A DNA stretch of 64,000 bases from Rhodoplanes tepidamans (GCF_030813915.1 NZ_JAUSUJ010000002.1:341634-405633); one strand, 5' to 3'; counted from the first letter of the stretch, positions 1 to 9,931 are shown. The notes: generated by a model not told the origin, from the letters alone. Numbers and translations are program-made.

Positions 1-49
1 CAATCTCCGGCCGGGTTCCGACGCATCCGGGCGAGAAGATCGGAGGTCA

Positions 50-50
<1 letters not shown>
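1..50 (-). CDS. Start of a small gene, possibly HicA-family toxin (partial)
   Basis: Only the first 17 codons lie in the window. The ATG (50-48) shares bases with the ruvB stop (TGATGA), so the gene is translationally coupled to ruvB. The visible residues read MTSDLLARMRRNPAGDW. From memory this resembles the N-terminus of HicA mRNA-interferase toxins, which often carry an LLxRxRxNPxGDW segment before the binding fold. The catalytic histidine would lie outside the window, so the call cannot be confirmed here. Another small ruvB-linked protein is possible. Confidence 0.35.
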
Positions 51-1099
<1,049 letters not shown>

Positions 1100-1152
1100 C
1101 ACACTGCCTTCGGCTGAACGGTTCGGAGGAACCCGCCGGCGCGCGGCCCCTT

Positions 1153-1293
1153 CCCTCTCCCCTTGCGGGAGAGGGTGGCTCGCCGCGCAGCGGCGAGACG
1201 GGTGAGGGGGCTGGCCGCAAATTCCGAGCGCGTGGAGCGCCCCCTCACCCGCCCGGGCTTCGCTCGGGCACCCTCTCCCACGAGGGGAGAGGG
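1153..1293. repeat. Intergenic palindromic repeat, CCCTCTCCC family
   Basis: The element begins with CCCTCTCCCCTTGCGGGAGAGGG and ends with a matching CCCTCTCCCACGAGGGGAGAGGG hairpin. Between them are TGAGGGGG and CCCCCTCA arms. The same layout recurs at 32585-32759 and 46671-46836, so this is a dispersed repeat and not a local terminator, although the end hairpins could still stop transcription. Confidence 0.8.
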
Positions 1294-1325
1294 TTCGGGC
1301 CCGGTCCGATCGGCTTTCCGCGCCG

Positions 1326-1766
1326 TCACAGCCCGGTCCCCCGGTTGTACTTGTTGGGCAGCAGCGCCCCGATCGGCACCACGATCGGTCCGGTCTCGCC
1401 CATGATGACGACGCGGGCGTCGGGGTCGTAGTCGCAGATCAGCTCGCGGCAGCTGCCGCAGGGGGAGACGACCCGGATCGTCTGGTCGGGCTCGTGCGGC
1501 CGCGGGTGGCGCACCGCCACGATGGTGTCGATGCCGGTCTCGCCCAGGTCGGTGACCAGCTTGCCGAGCGCCACCGCCTCGGCACACACCGCCATGCGGC
1601 CCAGATAGGCGTCGAGATTGACGCCGGTGACGATCCGGCCGGAGCGGCTGCGCAGCGCCGCGCCGACCTCCTGCCAGTCGTTGCGGTAGCGCTGCCGGAT
1701 CGCCTCGCAGGCGGCGTCGATCAGCTCCTGGTCCTGCGCCGACAGCGCCGTCGCCCTCGCATCCAT
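1326..1766 (-). CDS. Cytidine deaminase-like protein
   Basis: The 146-residue product has the zinc site of the cytidine/blasticidin-S deaminase fold: a [10 protein letters not shown] segment (metal-binding Cys and catalytic Glu) and a PCGSCRELI segment (two further Cys ligands). The C-terminal LLPNKY motif is also typical. The reaction would be hydrolytic deamination of a cytosine-type base or nucleoside in the cytoplasm, but the substrate cannot be read from sequence. The ATG (1766-1764) overlaps the ruvA stop by one base (TGATG), which indicates coupling to ruvA. Its position between ruvA and ruvB is unusual. Confidence 0.8.
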   Translation of the reverse strand: MDARATALSAQDQELIDAACEAIRQRYRNDWQEVGAALRSRSGRIVTGVNLDAYLGRMAVCAEAVALGKLVTDLGETGIDTIVAVRHPRPHEPDQTIRVVSPCGSCRELICDYDPDARVVIMGETGPIVVPIGALLPNKYNRGTGL

Positions 1767-2383
1767 CACGTCGCGAGCTCCTTCAGGCCGAGGCGGATCA
1801 GCTTCGCCGTGTCGGCGCCCTCGCCGGCGGCCCGGGCGGCCGCCGCCACGGCGGCCGCCGCCTGCGGCTGGCCGTAGCCGAGATTGACCAGCGCCGACAC
1901 CGCGTCGGCGACCGGCTGCGGCGCCCGCCTGTCGGCGAGCGCGCCGGACAGCTTCGCCACCGCCGGGTCGATGGCCGCATAGGCCGGCGCCTTGTCCTTC
2001 AGCTCGGTGCAGATGCGCTCGGCGACCTTGGGGCCGACGCCGGGCGCGCGCGCCACCATGGCCTTGTCGCGCATCGCCACCGCCGAGGCGAGCTCGGCCG
2101 GCGGCAGGGTCGACAGCACGGCGAGCGCCACCTTGGTGCCGACCCCCTGCACGGTCTGCAGGAGCCGGAACCACTCCCGCTCGACGTCCGACAGGAAGCC
2201 GAACAGCCGGATCTGGTCCTCGCGCACATGCGTCTCGATCGACAGCACCGCGGCCTCGCCCTCCGCCGGCAGCGCCTGCAGGGTGCGGGCCGAGCAGTGC
2301 ACCAGATAGCCGACGCCGTGCACGTCGAGGATGACGAAGTCCTCGCCGTAGGAGTCGATCACGCCCTTGAGCTTGCCGATCAT
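1766..2383 (-). CDS. ruvA: RuvA, Holliday junction DNA-binding subunit
   Basis: RuvA forms a tetramer that grips the four-way junction and loads RuvB. The 205-residue protein starts with the OB-fold segment [20 protein letters not shown]. It then has the two helix-hairpin-helix motifs, around [11 protein letters not shown] and [11 protein letters not shown], and a C-terminal alpha-helical domain that contacts RuvB and ends GLKELAT. The gene lies downstream of ruvC, with a 145 bp gap that contains a short CCCTCCCC hairpin, and it is coupled to the deaminase-like gene by a one-base overlap. Confidence 0.97.
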   Translation of the reverse strand: MIGKLKGVIDSYGEDFVILDVHGVGYLVHCSARTLQALPAEGEAAVLSIETHVREDQIRLFGFLSDVEREWFRLLQTVQGVGTKVALAVLSTLPPAELASAVAMRDKAMVARAPGVGPKVAERICTELKDKAPAYAAIDPAVAKLSGALADRRAPQPVADAVSALVNLGYGQPQAAAAVAAAARAAGEGADTAKLIRLGLKELAT

Positions 2384-2435
2384 GGCCGTGCTCGCGAGGC
2401 ATGGCGCCCAGGCGAGAGCGTTGGTGTTGTTCGTT

Positions 2436-2458
2436 CCCTCCCCCGCGAGGGGGGAGGG
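2436..2458. repeat. Short GC hairpin in the ruvC-ruvA gap
   Basis: The sequence CCCTCCCCC-GCGA-GGGGGGAGGG is a near-perfect hairpin. It resembles the end hairpins of the CCCTCCCC repeat family seen at 17283-17373 and 36629-36661, and is probably a shortened copy. It has no T-tract, so it is not called a terminator. Confidence 0.5.
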
Positions 2459-2528
2459 AGCAGGATGCGGCCCCGCCCGTCGAAACCCTCACCCTTCATC
2501 CGAGGAGATGTCCGACCCGCCATCGCTC

Positions 2529-3050
2529 TCATCCCCCGGCCGCCTTCAGGAGCGCCGCCCGCGCCACGGCGCTGGTGCGGTGGTGGGCGTGGCAGACCGC
2601 GATGGCCAGCGCGTCGGCGGCGTCGTGGGTGCCGGGATCGGCCTTCGGCAGCAGGATGCCGATCATCATGCGGATCTGGTCCTTCTCGGCGTGGCCGGCG
2701 CCGACGATGGTCTTCTTCACCAGGTTGGGCGCGTACTCGGCGACGCTGAGCCCGGCCAGCGCCGGCACCAGCAGGGCGACGCCGCGCGCCTGGCCGAGCT
2801 TCAGGGTGGCGCTCGCGTCCTTGTTGACGAAGGTCTGCTCGACCGCGGCCTCGGCCGGGCCGAAGCTGCCGATCACCCGCGCGAGCCCGTCGTGGATCGA
2901 GACCAGCCGCTCGCCCATGCTGGCGCGGTCGTCGCTCGCCACCGAGCCGCAGGCCACGAAGGCGAGCCGGTTGCCCTCGACGTCGATGACGCCCCAGCCG
3001 GTCCGGCGGAGGCCGGGGTCGATCCCGAGGATACGAATCGCTGCGCGCAT
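2529..3050 (-). CDS. ruvC: RuvC, Holliday junction resolvase
   Basis: RuvC is the endonuclease that cleaves Holliday junctions after RuvAB-driven migration. The 173-residue protein shows the acidic catalytic positions of the RNase H-like fold: Asp11 in [12 protein letters not shown], the Glu in [11 protein letters not shown], and the Asp residues in [13 protein letters not shown]. It is the first gene of the ruv group on this strand. A TATAAG hexamer lies 12-17 bases before the ATG and may be the -10 of a promoter with a short leader. Confidence 0.97.
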   Translation of the reverse strand: MRAAIRILGIDPGLRRTGWGVIDVEGNRLAFVACGSVASDDRASMGERLVSIHDGLARVIGSFGPAEAAVEQTFVNKDASATLKLGQARGVALLVPALAGLSVAEYAPNLVKKTIVGAGHAEKDQIRMMIGILLPKADPGTHDAADALAIAVCHAHHRTSAVARAALLKAAGG

Positions 3051-3253
3051 GGTGGCCAGTCTTATACCAGCCGCCGGCGAAATCGACCGGTCCGGCTCGG
3101 TCGAATGCCCGGGATCGGCGCGGCGGCGGCCGTAAACCCTTCGTAAACCGAGCGGTCGGGTTTTACCGAACCGTCACATGGCCGAATAGCGCCGCGGGTT
3201 AGTCTGCCGTCCCGGAGCCGCCGACGACCGCGCCAGGGCTCCGCGAGGATGTC

Positions 3254-5065
3254 ATGACCGTACCGCTTCCTGCTCTGCCGTCGGCAGGCGCCCCCATGCT
3301 GCCGCGGCTCGGCCGCGACCACATCGTCCCGCTCGCCAAGCTGGTGGTGGACTACGCACTGCAGCCGATCGTCGAGATCAACACCGGCTATGTCTACGGC
3401 TACGAGGCGCTGATGCGCGGCTTCGACCGCCTCGGGCTCGCCTCGCCGATCGCGCTTCTCGACCACGCGGCGGAGGCCGACGTGCTGGTGCCGCTCGAGC
3501 AGATGCTGCACGCCCGCGCCATCACCAAGTTCGCCAGCCTGCCCGACGCGGCCGGCAAGAAGCTGTTCATCAATCTCGACGGCCGCGCCCTGTCGGCCGG
3601 CCACCAGATTCTCGGCTCGGTCGCCAAGGTACTGGAGAGCAAGCGCATCCCGGCCTCCACCCTGTGCTTCGAGCTGTCCGAGCGCTACGACAACGACGCC
3701 GAGCCGACCTTCGGGGCGGTGGTCGGCACGCTGCGCACCATGGGCGGGCGGCTCGCCATCGACGATTTCGGGCTCGGCGTCTCCGAGCTCAAGCTGCTGT
3801 GCGACCACGGCATCGACTACATCAAGATCGACGGCCACTTCATCCGCGACATGGCGCAGAGCCAGCGCAAGCGGCTGCTGGTGACGACCATCTCGAGCCT
3901 CGCCCACGTGCTCGGCATCCGGGTGATCGCCGAGGGGGTGGAGACCGAGGCCGAGTACATCGCCTGCCGCGAGGCCGGCTGCGACCTCGTCCAGGGCTGG
4001 TTCGTCGCCCGCCCGACCTGCGAGATCTCCGAGATTCTGTCGACCTATCCGCACGTGGTGACGGCCCGGGCCAAGCACCGGCGCGACCGCAAGACCGACG
4101 AGCTCCTGATCCGCAACCAGATGGCGGCGCTGCCGACCGTGACGATCGACGCCGAGCTGCCGGCCGTCTTCGAGCTGTTCCGCCAGGCTCCGCAGGAGCA
4201 CTTCTTCCCGGTGGTCGACGACGCCGGCGAGCCGCGCGGCCTCATCCACGAGCGCGACCTCAAGCAGTACATCTACATGCCGTTCGGCCGCGACCTGCTC
4301 AACAACCGCGCCTATCAGCGCCGCATCTCGTCCTTCGTCACCCCCTGTCCGATCGTCGACATCGCCAGCGACGCCGAGCACATCCTCGAGGTGTTCGCCA
4401 CCGCCCAGGGCTCGGACGGCGTGATCGTCACCGAGAACCTCGAATACATCGGGGTGCTGTCCACGGCGGCGCTGCTGTCGGTCATCAACGACAAGAAGAT
4501 CCAGCAGGCGCAGGACCAGAACCCGCTCACCGAGCTGCCCGGCAACCTGTCGATCACCGACTTCGTCGCCGTCAACGCGCTCGACGGCGACGCGCTCCGC
4601 CATCTCTGCTACTTCGACTTCGACGACTTCAAGCCGTTCAACGACCGCTACGGCTTTCCGCACGGCGACCGCGCGATCTCGCTGTTCGCCACGCTGATGC
4701 GGCGCTCGCTCGGCGGCCCCGGCGTGCTGCTCGGCCATGTCGGCGGCGACGACTTCTTCGCCGGCTTCCGCGACCACGATCCGGCGATCCTGCGCGCCAC
4801 GCTCGCCGACCTCCTCGACGAGTTCCGGCGCGAGGCGCGCAAGCTCTACGGGCTCGAGGACCAGCGGCTCGGCTTCATCACCGGGCGCGACCGCGACGGC
4901 CGCAGCCGCCGCTTCGACCTGCTCCGCTGCAGCGCCGCCGTGCTGGAGCTCGCCCCCGGCACCGTGACCAGCGACCTCGACAAGATCCACGCCGCGATGG
5001 CGCGGGCGAAGTCGCAGGCCAAGCACGAGCCCGGCGCCATGGTCTGGTGCGTGTTCACGGCGTGA
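3254..5065 (+). CDS. EAL-CBS-GGDEF cyclic-di-GMP signalling protein
   Basis: The protein (603 residues) has an N-terminal EAL domain (about 35-255), a pair of CBS-like segments (about 275-405) and a C-terminal GGDEF domain (about 425-600). The EAL domain keeps YEALMRG, FELSE, IDDFGLG, IKIDG and AEGVETEAEY, so c-di-GMP phosphodiesterase activity is plausible. The GGDEF signature reads GGDDF with DFDDFKPFND upstream, and I see no RxxD inhibitory site before it. Cyclase activity is therefore uncertain. No transmembrane segment is visible, so it is probably cytosolic, with CBS domains sensing a nucleotide. It stands alone, divergent from ruvC. Confidence 0.9.
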   Translation: MTVPLPALPSAGAPMLPRLGRDHIVPLAKLVVDYALQPIVEINTGYVYGYEALMRGFDRLGLASPIALLDHAAEADVLVPLEQMLHARAITKFASLPDAAGKKLFINLDGRALSAGHQILGSVAKVLESKRIPASTLCFELSERYDNDAEPTFGAVVGTLRTMGGRLAIDDFGLGVSELKLLCDHGIDYIKIDGHFIRDMAQSQRKRLLVTTISSLAHVLGIRVIAEGVETEAEYIACREAGCDLVQGWFVARPTCEISEILSTYPHVVTARAKHRRDRKTDELLIRNQMAALPTVTIDAELPAVFELFRQAPQEHFFPVVDDAGEPRGLIHERDLKQYIYMPFGRDLLNNRAYQRRISSFVTPCPIVDIASDAEHILEVFATAQGSDGVIVTENLEYIGVLSTAALLSVINDKKIQQAQDQNPLTELPGNLSITDFVAVNALDGDALRHLCYFDFDDFKPFNDRYGFPHGDRAISLFATLMRRSLGGPGVLLGHVGGDDFFAGFRDHDPAILRATLADLLDEFRREARKLYGLEDQRLGFITGRDRDGRSRRFDLLRCSAAVLELAPGTVTSDLDKIHAAMARAKSQAKHEPGAMVWCVFTA

Positions 5066-5077
5066 GCTGCATCCCGG

Positions 5078-5182
5078 GTCATTCCGGGGCGCGCTGAACG
5101 CGCGAACCCCGGACTCCAGCCCGGTTCTCGGAGTTCGCCGCTGGATTCCGGGGTCGCCGCTGCGCGGCGCCCCCGGAACGAC
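5078..5182. repeat. Intergenic palindromic repeat, GTCATTCCGGGG family
   Basis: An outer inverted repeat (GTCATTCCGGGGCGCG and CGGAACGAC) surrounds an inner pair around GGACTCCAGC and GCTGGATTCC. Related copies occur at 8173-8275, 20539-20578 and 26687-26795. It lies just after the EAL gene stop. Confidence 0.8.
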
Positions 5183-5283
5183 CGAGGCTCGAGCCCCACC
5201 CCGCGCCCCGCATTCTTCCGACTGCCGGATCGGCGGCAAATCAGCTAGGCCGTGCCGCACCTCGATCCTTCCGGAGACCCGCA

Positions 5284-6063
5284 ATGGCCCTGATCAGCAC
5301 GTCGCGCGACGGCTTCGTCGGCACCGTCACGCTCGACAACGCCGAGAAGCGCAATGCGCTGTCGAGCGCGCTGATCGGCGAGCTGTGCGACGCGCTGGCC
5401 GCCTTCCGCGACGACCACCTGCGCGCCGTGGTGATCCGGGCGCAGCCCGGCGTCAAGGTGTGGTCGGCCGGCTTCAACATCGACGAGCTGCCCGAGGGGC
5501 ACCGCGACCCGCTCGGCTGGGACGACCCGGTGCGCCATCTGGTGCGCGAGATCTCGCGTTACCCGATCCCGGTGATCGCCATGGTCGAGGGCAGCGTGTG
5601 GGGCGGCGCCTGCGAGGTGGTGCTCGCCTGCGACATCATCGTGATCGCCCCGACCGCGAGCTTCGCCATCACGCCGGCCAAGCTGTCGGTGCCCTACAAC
5701 ATCTCCGGCATGCTCACCTTCCTCAACGCGGCGCCGGCCTGCACGGTGCGCGAGATGGCGTTCACGGCGAAGCCGGTGAGCGCCGCCCGCGCCTTCGACC
5801 TCGGCATGGTCAACCACATCGTGCCGGTGGAGGAGCTGGAGACCGTCACCTACGGCATCGCCAGGGACATCGCCGCCAACGCGCCGCTCGCCGTCTCGGT
5901 GATGAAGGAGCAGCTGCGCATCCTCGAAGGCGCCCACCCGGTGAGCCCCGAAGGCTTCGAGCGCCTGCAGGGCCTGCGCCGCGTCGTCTACGACAGCCAG
6001 GACTACCTGGAGGGCCTGCGCGCCTTCAAGCAGAAGCGCAAGCCGGTGTTCGAGGGGAAGTGA
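5284..6063 (+). CDS. scpB: Methylmalonyl-CoA decarboxylase (ScpB-like crotonase)
   Basis: This 259-residue crotonase-fold protein matches, from memory, the E. coli methylmalonyl-CoA decarboxylase ScpB along its length: KVWSAGFNIDELPEG, RDPLGWDDPVR, MVEGSVWGGACE, TPAKLSVPYNISG, and the C-terminal VYDSQDYLEG and KRKPVFEG. ScpB converts methylmalonyl-CoA to propionyl-CoA. No methylmalonyl-CoA mutase or transferase gene lies beside it, so its pathway here is unknown. It could also be annotated as a generic enoyl-CoA hydratase. The ATG at 5284 follows CCGGAGACCCGCA, which supplies a GGAG ribosome binding site. Confidence 0.85.
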   Translation: MALISTSRDGFVGTVTLDNAEKRNALSSALIGELCDALAAFRDDHLRAVVIRAQPGVKVWSAGFNIDELPEGHRDPLGWDDPVRHLVREISRYPIPVIAMVEGSVWGGACEVVLACDIIVIAPTASFAITPAKLSVPYNISGMLTFLNAAPACTVREMAFTAKPVSAARAFDLGMVNHIVPVEELETVTYGIARDIAANAPLAVSVMKEQLRILEGAHPVSPEGFERLQGLRRVVYDSQDYLEGLRAFKQKRKPVFEGK

Positions 6064-6084
6064 TCAGGAGACCTGGTTCGGATT

Positions 6085-6176
6085 CGTCGTGCCCGGCCTT
6101 GTGCCGGGCATTCACGTCTCGGGCGCCGTTCGGCAGTGAAGGCGTGGATGGCCGGGACGAGCCCGGCCATGACGGG
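6085..6176. repeat. Intergenic palindromic repeat, cGTGCCCGGCC family
   Basis: CGTGCCCGGCCTTGTGCCGGGCATTCACG on the left pairs with CGTGGATGGCCGGGACGAGCCCGGCCATGACG on the right. It lies between the convergent scpB and yebC genes. Elements of the same general type are at 29262-29340 and 33961-34055. Confidence 0.7.
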
Positions 6177-6196
6177 GGTGGGGGATACGAGGTGCC

Positions 6197-6943
6197 TCAC
6201 GCCCCCATCTTGGCCATGGCGGCTTCGGAGACCTCGAAATTGGCGTAGACGTGCTGGACGTCGTCGTGCTCCTCCAGCGTCTCGATCAGCTTGAACAGCT
6301 TCTCGGCCTGCTCGTCGTCGACCGCCACCGAGTTCTGCGGCTTCCACACCAGCGCGGCCTTCCTGGGCTCGCCGAACGTCGCCTCCAGGGCCTTGGCGAC
6401 GTCCCGATAGGTCTCCTGCGAGGCGTAGATCTCGTGGCCGCCCTCCGACGACACCACGTCGTCGGCGCCGGCCTCGATCGCCGCCTCCAGCATGGCGTCG
6501 GCCGAGGCGACCTCGGGGCCGTACTCGATCACGCCGAGGCGGTCGAACATGAACGACACCGCGCCGGTCTCGGCGAGGTTGCCGCCCGACTTGGTGAAGT
6601 AGGAGCGCACGTCCGAGGCGGTGCGGTTGCGGTTGTCGGTCAGCACCTCGACGATCACGGCGACGCCGCCCGGGCCGTAGCCCTCGTAGCGGATCTCGTC
6701 GTAGGTCTCCGCCTCGCCGCCCGACGCCTTCTTGATGGCGCGCTCGATGTTGTCCTTCGGCATGTTCTCGGCGCGGGCCGCGATGATGGCGGCGCGCAGG
6801 CGCGGGTTCATGGCCGGATCCGGCGTGCCGAGCTTGGCCGAGACCGTGATCTCGCGGGCCAGCTTGCCGAACAGCTTGGACTTCATCGCGTCCTGCCGGC
6901 CCTTGCGGTGCATGATGTTCTTGAACTGGGAATGTCCGGCCAT
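6197..6943 (-). CDS. yebC: YebC/PmpR family protein (TACO1-like)
   Basis: The 248-residue product begins [15 protein letters not shown], the typical start of the YebC family, and carries the family segments [31 protein letters not shown] and [10 protein letters not shown]. Family members have been described both as DNA-binding regulators and as factors that help ribosomes through difficult stretches. Sequence alone does not decide between these roles. The length is standard. In many alphaproteobacteria yebC sits beside ruvC, while here the two are some 3 kb apart. Confidence 0.95.
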   Translation of the reverse strand: MAGHSQFKNIMHRKGRQDAMKSKLFGKLAREITVSAKLGTPDPAMNPRLRAAIIAARAENMPKDNIERAIKKASGGEAETYDEIRYEGYGPGGVAVIVEVLTDNRNRTASDVRSYFTKSGGNLAETGAVSFMFDRLGVIEYGPEVASADAMLEAAIEAGADDVVSSEGGHEIYASQETYRDVAKALEATFGEPRKAALVWKPQNSVAVDDEQAEKLFKLIETLEEHDDVQHVYANFEVSEAAMAKMGA

Positions 6944-7121
6944 GGTCGGGTCCTGTCGGGCTCGGTCTTGTCAGGGCGCCGCGCCGCAACCGCGGGATGC
7001 GTGCGCGCCGGCGTCTCGGGATCGCGTGAGGCGCCAGATATAGCGAGGCGCGCCGGCAAAAGCCATATTCGGGCCCGGCCCGCAAGGGGCGGGGCCGGGC
7101 GGCGCCCGCCCGGCCGCCGCC

Positions 7122-8108
7122 TCAGAGCACCGTGCGCATCGGCGCCGGGTAGTAGCGGAACGCGTCCCCGTGGCGGCCGACATGGCCGACGCCCGGCCAC
7201 GGGAAGTGGTAGCCGACGAACGGGATCCGGTCGGTTGCCAGCATGTCGTAGAGGCGCAGCCGGCTCTCCACCGCGCGGGCGCCGTCGGTGTCGAACGCGA
7301 AGGCGAGGCGCGGCCGCTCGGGGCTGAGCACGTGATGGTGGCCGAGATCGCCGGCATTGAGCAGCGCCTTGCCGTCCGACGTGATCATGTAGACGGTGTG
7401 GCCGACCGTGTGGCCGGGCGCGGCGATCGCCCGGATGCCGGGCAGCACCTCGGCGCCGTCGCGCACGAACACCATGCGGTCGCGGTAGGGGAGCAGGTGC
7501 CGGCGGGCGCCCTCGATCATCCATTTCAGCCCGTCGTCGCCGAGCTTGCCCTGGTCGGTCCAGAAGTCGAGATCGGCCTGCGCGAGATGGACCTGCGCAT
7601 TGGGGAACACGCGGCTGCCGTCGTCCGCCACCAGGCCGAAGCAGTGGTCCGGATGGGCGTGGGTCAGCACCACGGCGTCGATGTCGGCGGGCGCGATGCC
7701 GGCGGCGGCGAGGTTCGCCGGCAGCCGTCCGCTGTGCGGCCCCATGGTCCTGGCCGAGCCGAGGCCGGTGTCGAACAGCACCAGTCGCTCGCCGGTGTTG
7801 ACCACCAGGACGTTCTGGTCGAGCTGCATGTCGGCCGGCAGGAAGTTGTCGGCCAGCACCTTGGCGAAGGCCTCGCCCGACAGGCCGATCAGGAGGTCGT
7901 CCTTGGGGGCGCCGAGCGCCAGCGGGCCGTCGGAGACGACGGTCAGCTCGAAGGCGCCGAGCCGGAACCGGTAGAAGCCCGGGGCCGGGGTGCCGCGCAT
8001 CGGCGCCCGGGCGAGCGCCGGCGACGCGGCGGCGAGGGTCGCGCCGGCGAGCGCGGCGGCGCCGGTCAGCAGGGTGCGGCGGGAGAGCGGGGGCGGGTGT
8101 CCGGGCAT
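7122..8108 (-). CDS. Tat-exported metallo-beta-lactamase-fold hydrolase
   Basis: The 328-residue protein starts with a Tat signal (SRRTLLTGAAAL and an alanine-rich stretch ending near SPALA), so it is probably folded before export to the periplasm. The MBL zinc motif is THAHPDHC (HxHxDH), with further likely ligands in APGHTVGHT and the DLGHHH segment. The ATG at 8108 is preceded by GGAAGGAGG at good spacing, which rules out an upstream in-frame start at 8177. The substrate is unknown; the family includes lactonases, glyoxalases and quorum-quenching enzymes. Confidence 0.85.
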   Translation of the reverse strand: MPGHPPPLSRRTLLTGAAALAGATLAAASPALARAPMRGTPAPGFYRFRLGAFELTVVSDGPLALGAPKDDLLIGLSGEAFAKVLADNFLPADMQLDQNVLVVNTGERLVLFDTGLGSARTMGPHSGRLPANLAAAGIAPADIDAVVLTHAHPDHCFGLVADDGSRVFPNAQVHLAQADLDFWTDQGKLGDDGLKWMIEGARRHLLPYRDRMVFVRDGAEVLPGIRAIAAPGHTVGHTVYMITSDGKALLNAGDLGHHHVLSPERPRLAFAFDTDGARAVESRLRLYDMLATDRIPFVGYHFPWPGVGHVGRHGDAFRYYPAPMRTVL

Positions 8109-8172
8109 GGCGAAACCTCCTTCCGGCTGCGGAACCGGACCTCTGATACTGTTTCCGGGTGATCCGTTCGCC

Positions 8173-8275
8173 GTCATTCCGGGGCGCGGCGAAGCCGCGA
8201 ACCCGGAATCCAGCGACAGCCTCCGGGTTCTCGGCTGGATTCCGGGTTCGGCGCTGCGCGCCGCCCCGGAATGAC
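8173..8275. repeat. Intergenic palindromic repeat, GTCATTCCGGGG family
   Basis: This is a well-preserved copy: GTCATTCCGGGGCGCGGCG at the left pairs with CGCCCCGGAATGAC at the right, and AACCCGGAATCCAGC pairs with GCTGGATTCCGGGTT inside. The transcript could fold into a long two-step hairpin. It lies between ymdB and the metallo-hydrolase gene. Confidence 0.85.
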
Positions 8276-8367
8276 CACCGAATTGGTCAGCCGGATGCCA
8301 TATGGCCCGGCAACACGGCGGGCGCGTGACGGCGGCGGCCGGGTCGGTCGGGCGGTGCGGCCGCCGG

Positions 8368-9192
8368 TCAGGCGGCCCAGAAGGCCGGCACGGCGGCCTC
8401 CAGGGTGCCGCCGATCCGCACCGGCGCCACCCTGGCGGCGAGGCCGGTCCTGTCGTCGGTCTCGACCGCGAGGCCGCACAGCGTGGCGGGGCCGGCGCCC
8501 GGCTCGAAGCGGCCGCCCGGGATGCGCCGCAGGAAGCGGTTGAGCGGCTCGTCCTTGGCCATCCCGATGACGGTGTCGTAGTCGCCCGTCATGCCGACGT
8601 CGGTCATGAAGGCGGTGCCGCCCGGCAGGATCCGGTGGTCGGCGGTCGGTGCGTGCGTGTGGGTGCCGACCACCAGGCTCGCCTTGCCGTCGAGGAAGTG
8701 GCCCATCGCCTGCTTCTCGCTGGTCGTCTCGGCATGCATGTCGACCACGATGGCGTCGGCGGCGTCGCGCAGCGGGCAGGCCGTGATCTCGCGCTCCACC
8801 GCCGCGAACGGGTCGTCGAGCGGATCCATGAACACGCGGCCGAGCAGGTTGGTCACCAGCACGCGGGCGCCGTTGCGGGCCTCGACCAGGGCGACGCCGC
8901 GGCCCGGCGTGCCGGGCGGGTAGTTGAGCGGCCGCACCAGCTTCTCGGCCCGCTCGATGAACACCAGCGCCTCGCGCTGGTCCCACGAGTGGTTGCCGAG
9001 CGTCACCGCGTCGGCCCCGGCGGCGAGCAGGTCGTGGTAGATCAGCTCGGTGATGCCGAAGCCGCCGGCCGCGTTCTCGCCGTTGACGACGACGAAGTCG
9101 AGCCTCCAGTCGCGCACCAGCTCGGGAAGCTTGTCCAGCACCACGGCCCGGCCGCTGCGACCGACCACGTCGCCGATGAAGAGAATCCGCAC
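8368..9192 (-). CDS. ymdB: YmdB family metallophosphoesterase
   Basis: The product (274 residues) belongs to the YmdB family (TIGR00282-type) of calcineurin-like phosphoesterases. It shows the metal-site motifs GDVVGRSGR, NGENAAGGFG, GNHSWD and THTHAPTADHRILPGG. Bacillus YmdB hydrolyses 2',3'-cyclic nucleotides and affects biofilm choice; the role in alphaproteobacteria is not established. The start is GTG (9192) because the conserved MRILFIGDV beginning falls exactly there. It follows the 5-FCL gene on the same strand. Confidence 0.9.
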   Translation of the reverse strand: MRILFIGDVVGRSGRAVVLDKLPELVRDWRLDFVVVNGENAAGGFGITELIYHDLLAAGADAVTLGNHSWDQREALVFIERAEKLVRPLNYPPGTPGRGVALVEARNGARVLVTNLLGRVFMDPLDDPFAAVEREITACPLRDAADAIVVDMHAETTSEKQAMGHFLDGKASLVVGTHTHAPTADHRILPGGTAFMTDVGMTGDYDTVIGMAKDEPLNRFLRRIPGGRFEPGAGPATLCGLAVETDDRTGLAARVAPVRIGGTLEAAVPAFWAA

Positions 9193-9337
9193 GCTCGCAC
9201 GTCCCGAAATGTTCTGGCGGCGTGGGGCCCGGTCGGCACCGGACCGCGACCACCGCGCTCTCTATCCACGGCCGCCCTGCACGATCGATTCGCGACCCGG
9301 GTGCCGCGACCCGGGGGCCGCGGTCCGGCCTCGTGCC

Positions 9338-9931
9338 CTAGCGACAATCGATGACCTCGGCCTCCGTTAGCACGAGATCGAGCCGCGCGTCCCGGCCGTT
9401 CGCCGGAACCCGGGCGATCTCCTGGGCCGCGAAGGCGATGCCGATGGCGACGACCGGCCGCTCCGCCCGCAGCGCCGCCAGCGTCGTGTCGTAATGGCCG
9501 GCGCCGTAGCCGATCCGGTGGCCGGTGCGATCGAAGCAGGCGAGCGGCACCAGCAGCACGTCGGGCACCACCTCGGGCGCCTCGGGGGCGGGCTCCAGCA
9601 GGCCGAAGCCGGCCGTCACCAGCGGCACGCCGGGGGCCCAGGCCCGGAAGGCGAGCGGCTGTCCGCGCCCGCGCACCACCGGCAGGGCGAGGCCGGTGCC
9701 GTTCTCGACGAAGCGGCGCATCAGCGGGGCCGGGTCGAGCTCGCTGCGGATCGCCATGTAGCCGGACACGACGGTGCCGGCCGTGACCGGGACGGGCAGG
9801 GGGCGGGCGGCGATCGCCGCCGCCGCGGCGGCACGATGCTCGGCCGGGATCTCGTCGCGGCGGTCGAGCGCCGCCCTGCGGAGCGCCGCCTTCTCGGCGG
9901 CGACCGGATCGATCGGGGGCTTCGATGTCAT
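9338..9931 (-). CDS. fau: 5-formyltetrahydrofolate cyclo-ligase
   Basis: The enzyme converts 5-formyl-THF to 5,10-methenyl-THF with ATP and so returns a storage folate to one-carbon metabolism. The 197-residue protein has the basic N-terminal segment around KAALRRAALDRRDEIP and the ATP-site motif GYGAGHYDTTLA. The ATG at 9931 gives the standard length; an upstream in-frame extension to 10048 would run into the 6S RNA gene. Its position directly after 6S RNA matches the ssrS-fau link widely seen in Proteobacteria. Confidence 0.92.
   Translation of the reverse strand: MTSKPPIDPVAAEKAALRRAALDRRDEIPAEHRAAAAAAIAARPLPVPVTAGTVVSGYMAIRSELDPAPLMRRFVENGTGLALPVVRGRGQPLAFRAWAPGVPLVTAGFGLLEPAPEAPEVVPDVLLVPLACFDRTGHRIGYGAGHYDTTLAALRAERPVVAIGIAFAAQEIARVPANGRDARLDLVLTEAEVIDCR

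Noticed and set aside
1153..1293. Rho-independent terminator for the deaminase-like gene
   Set aside because: The hairpins lack a T-tract and the same element occurs at other places, so it is treated as a dispersed repeat.
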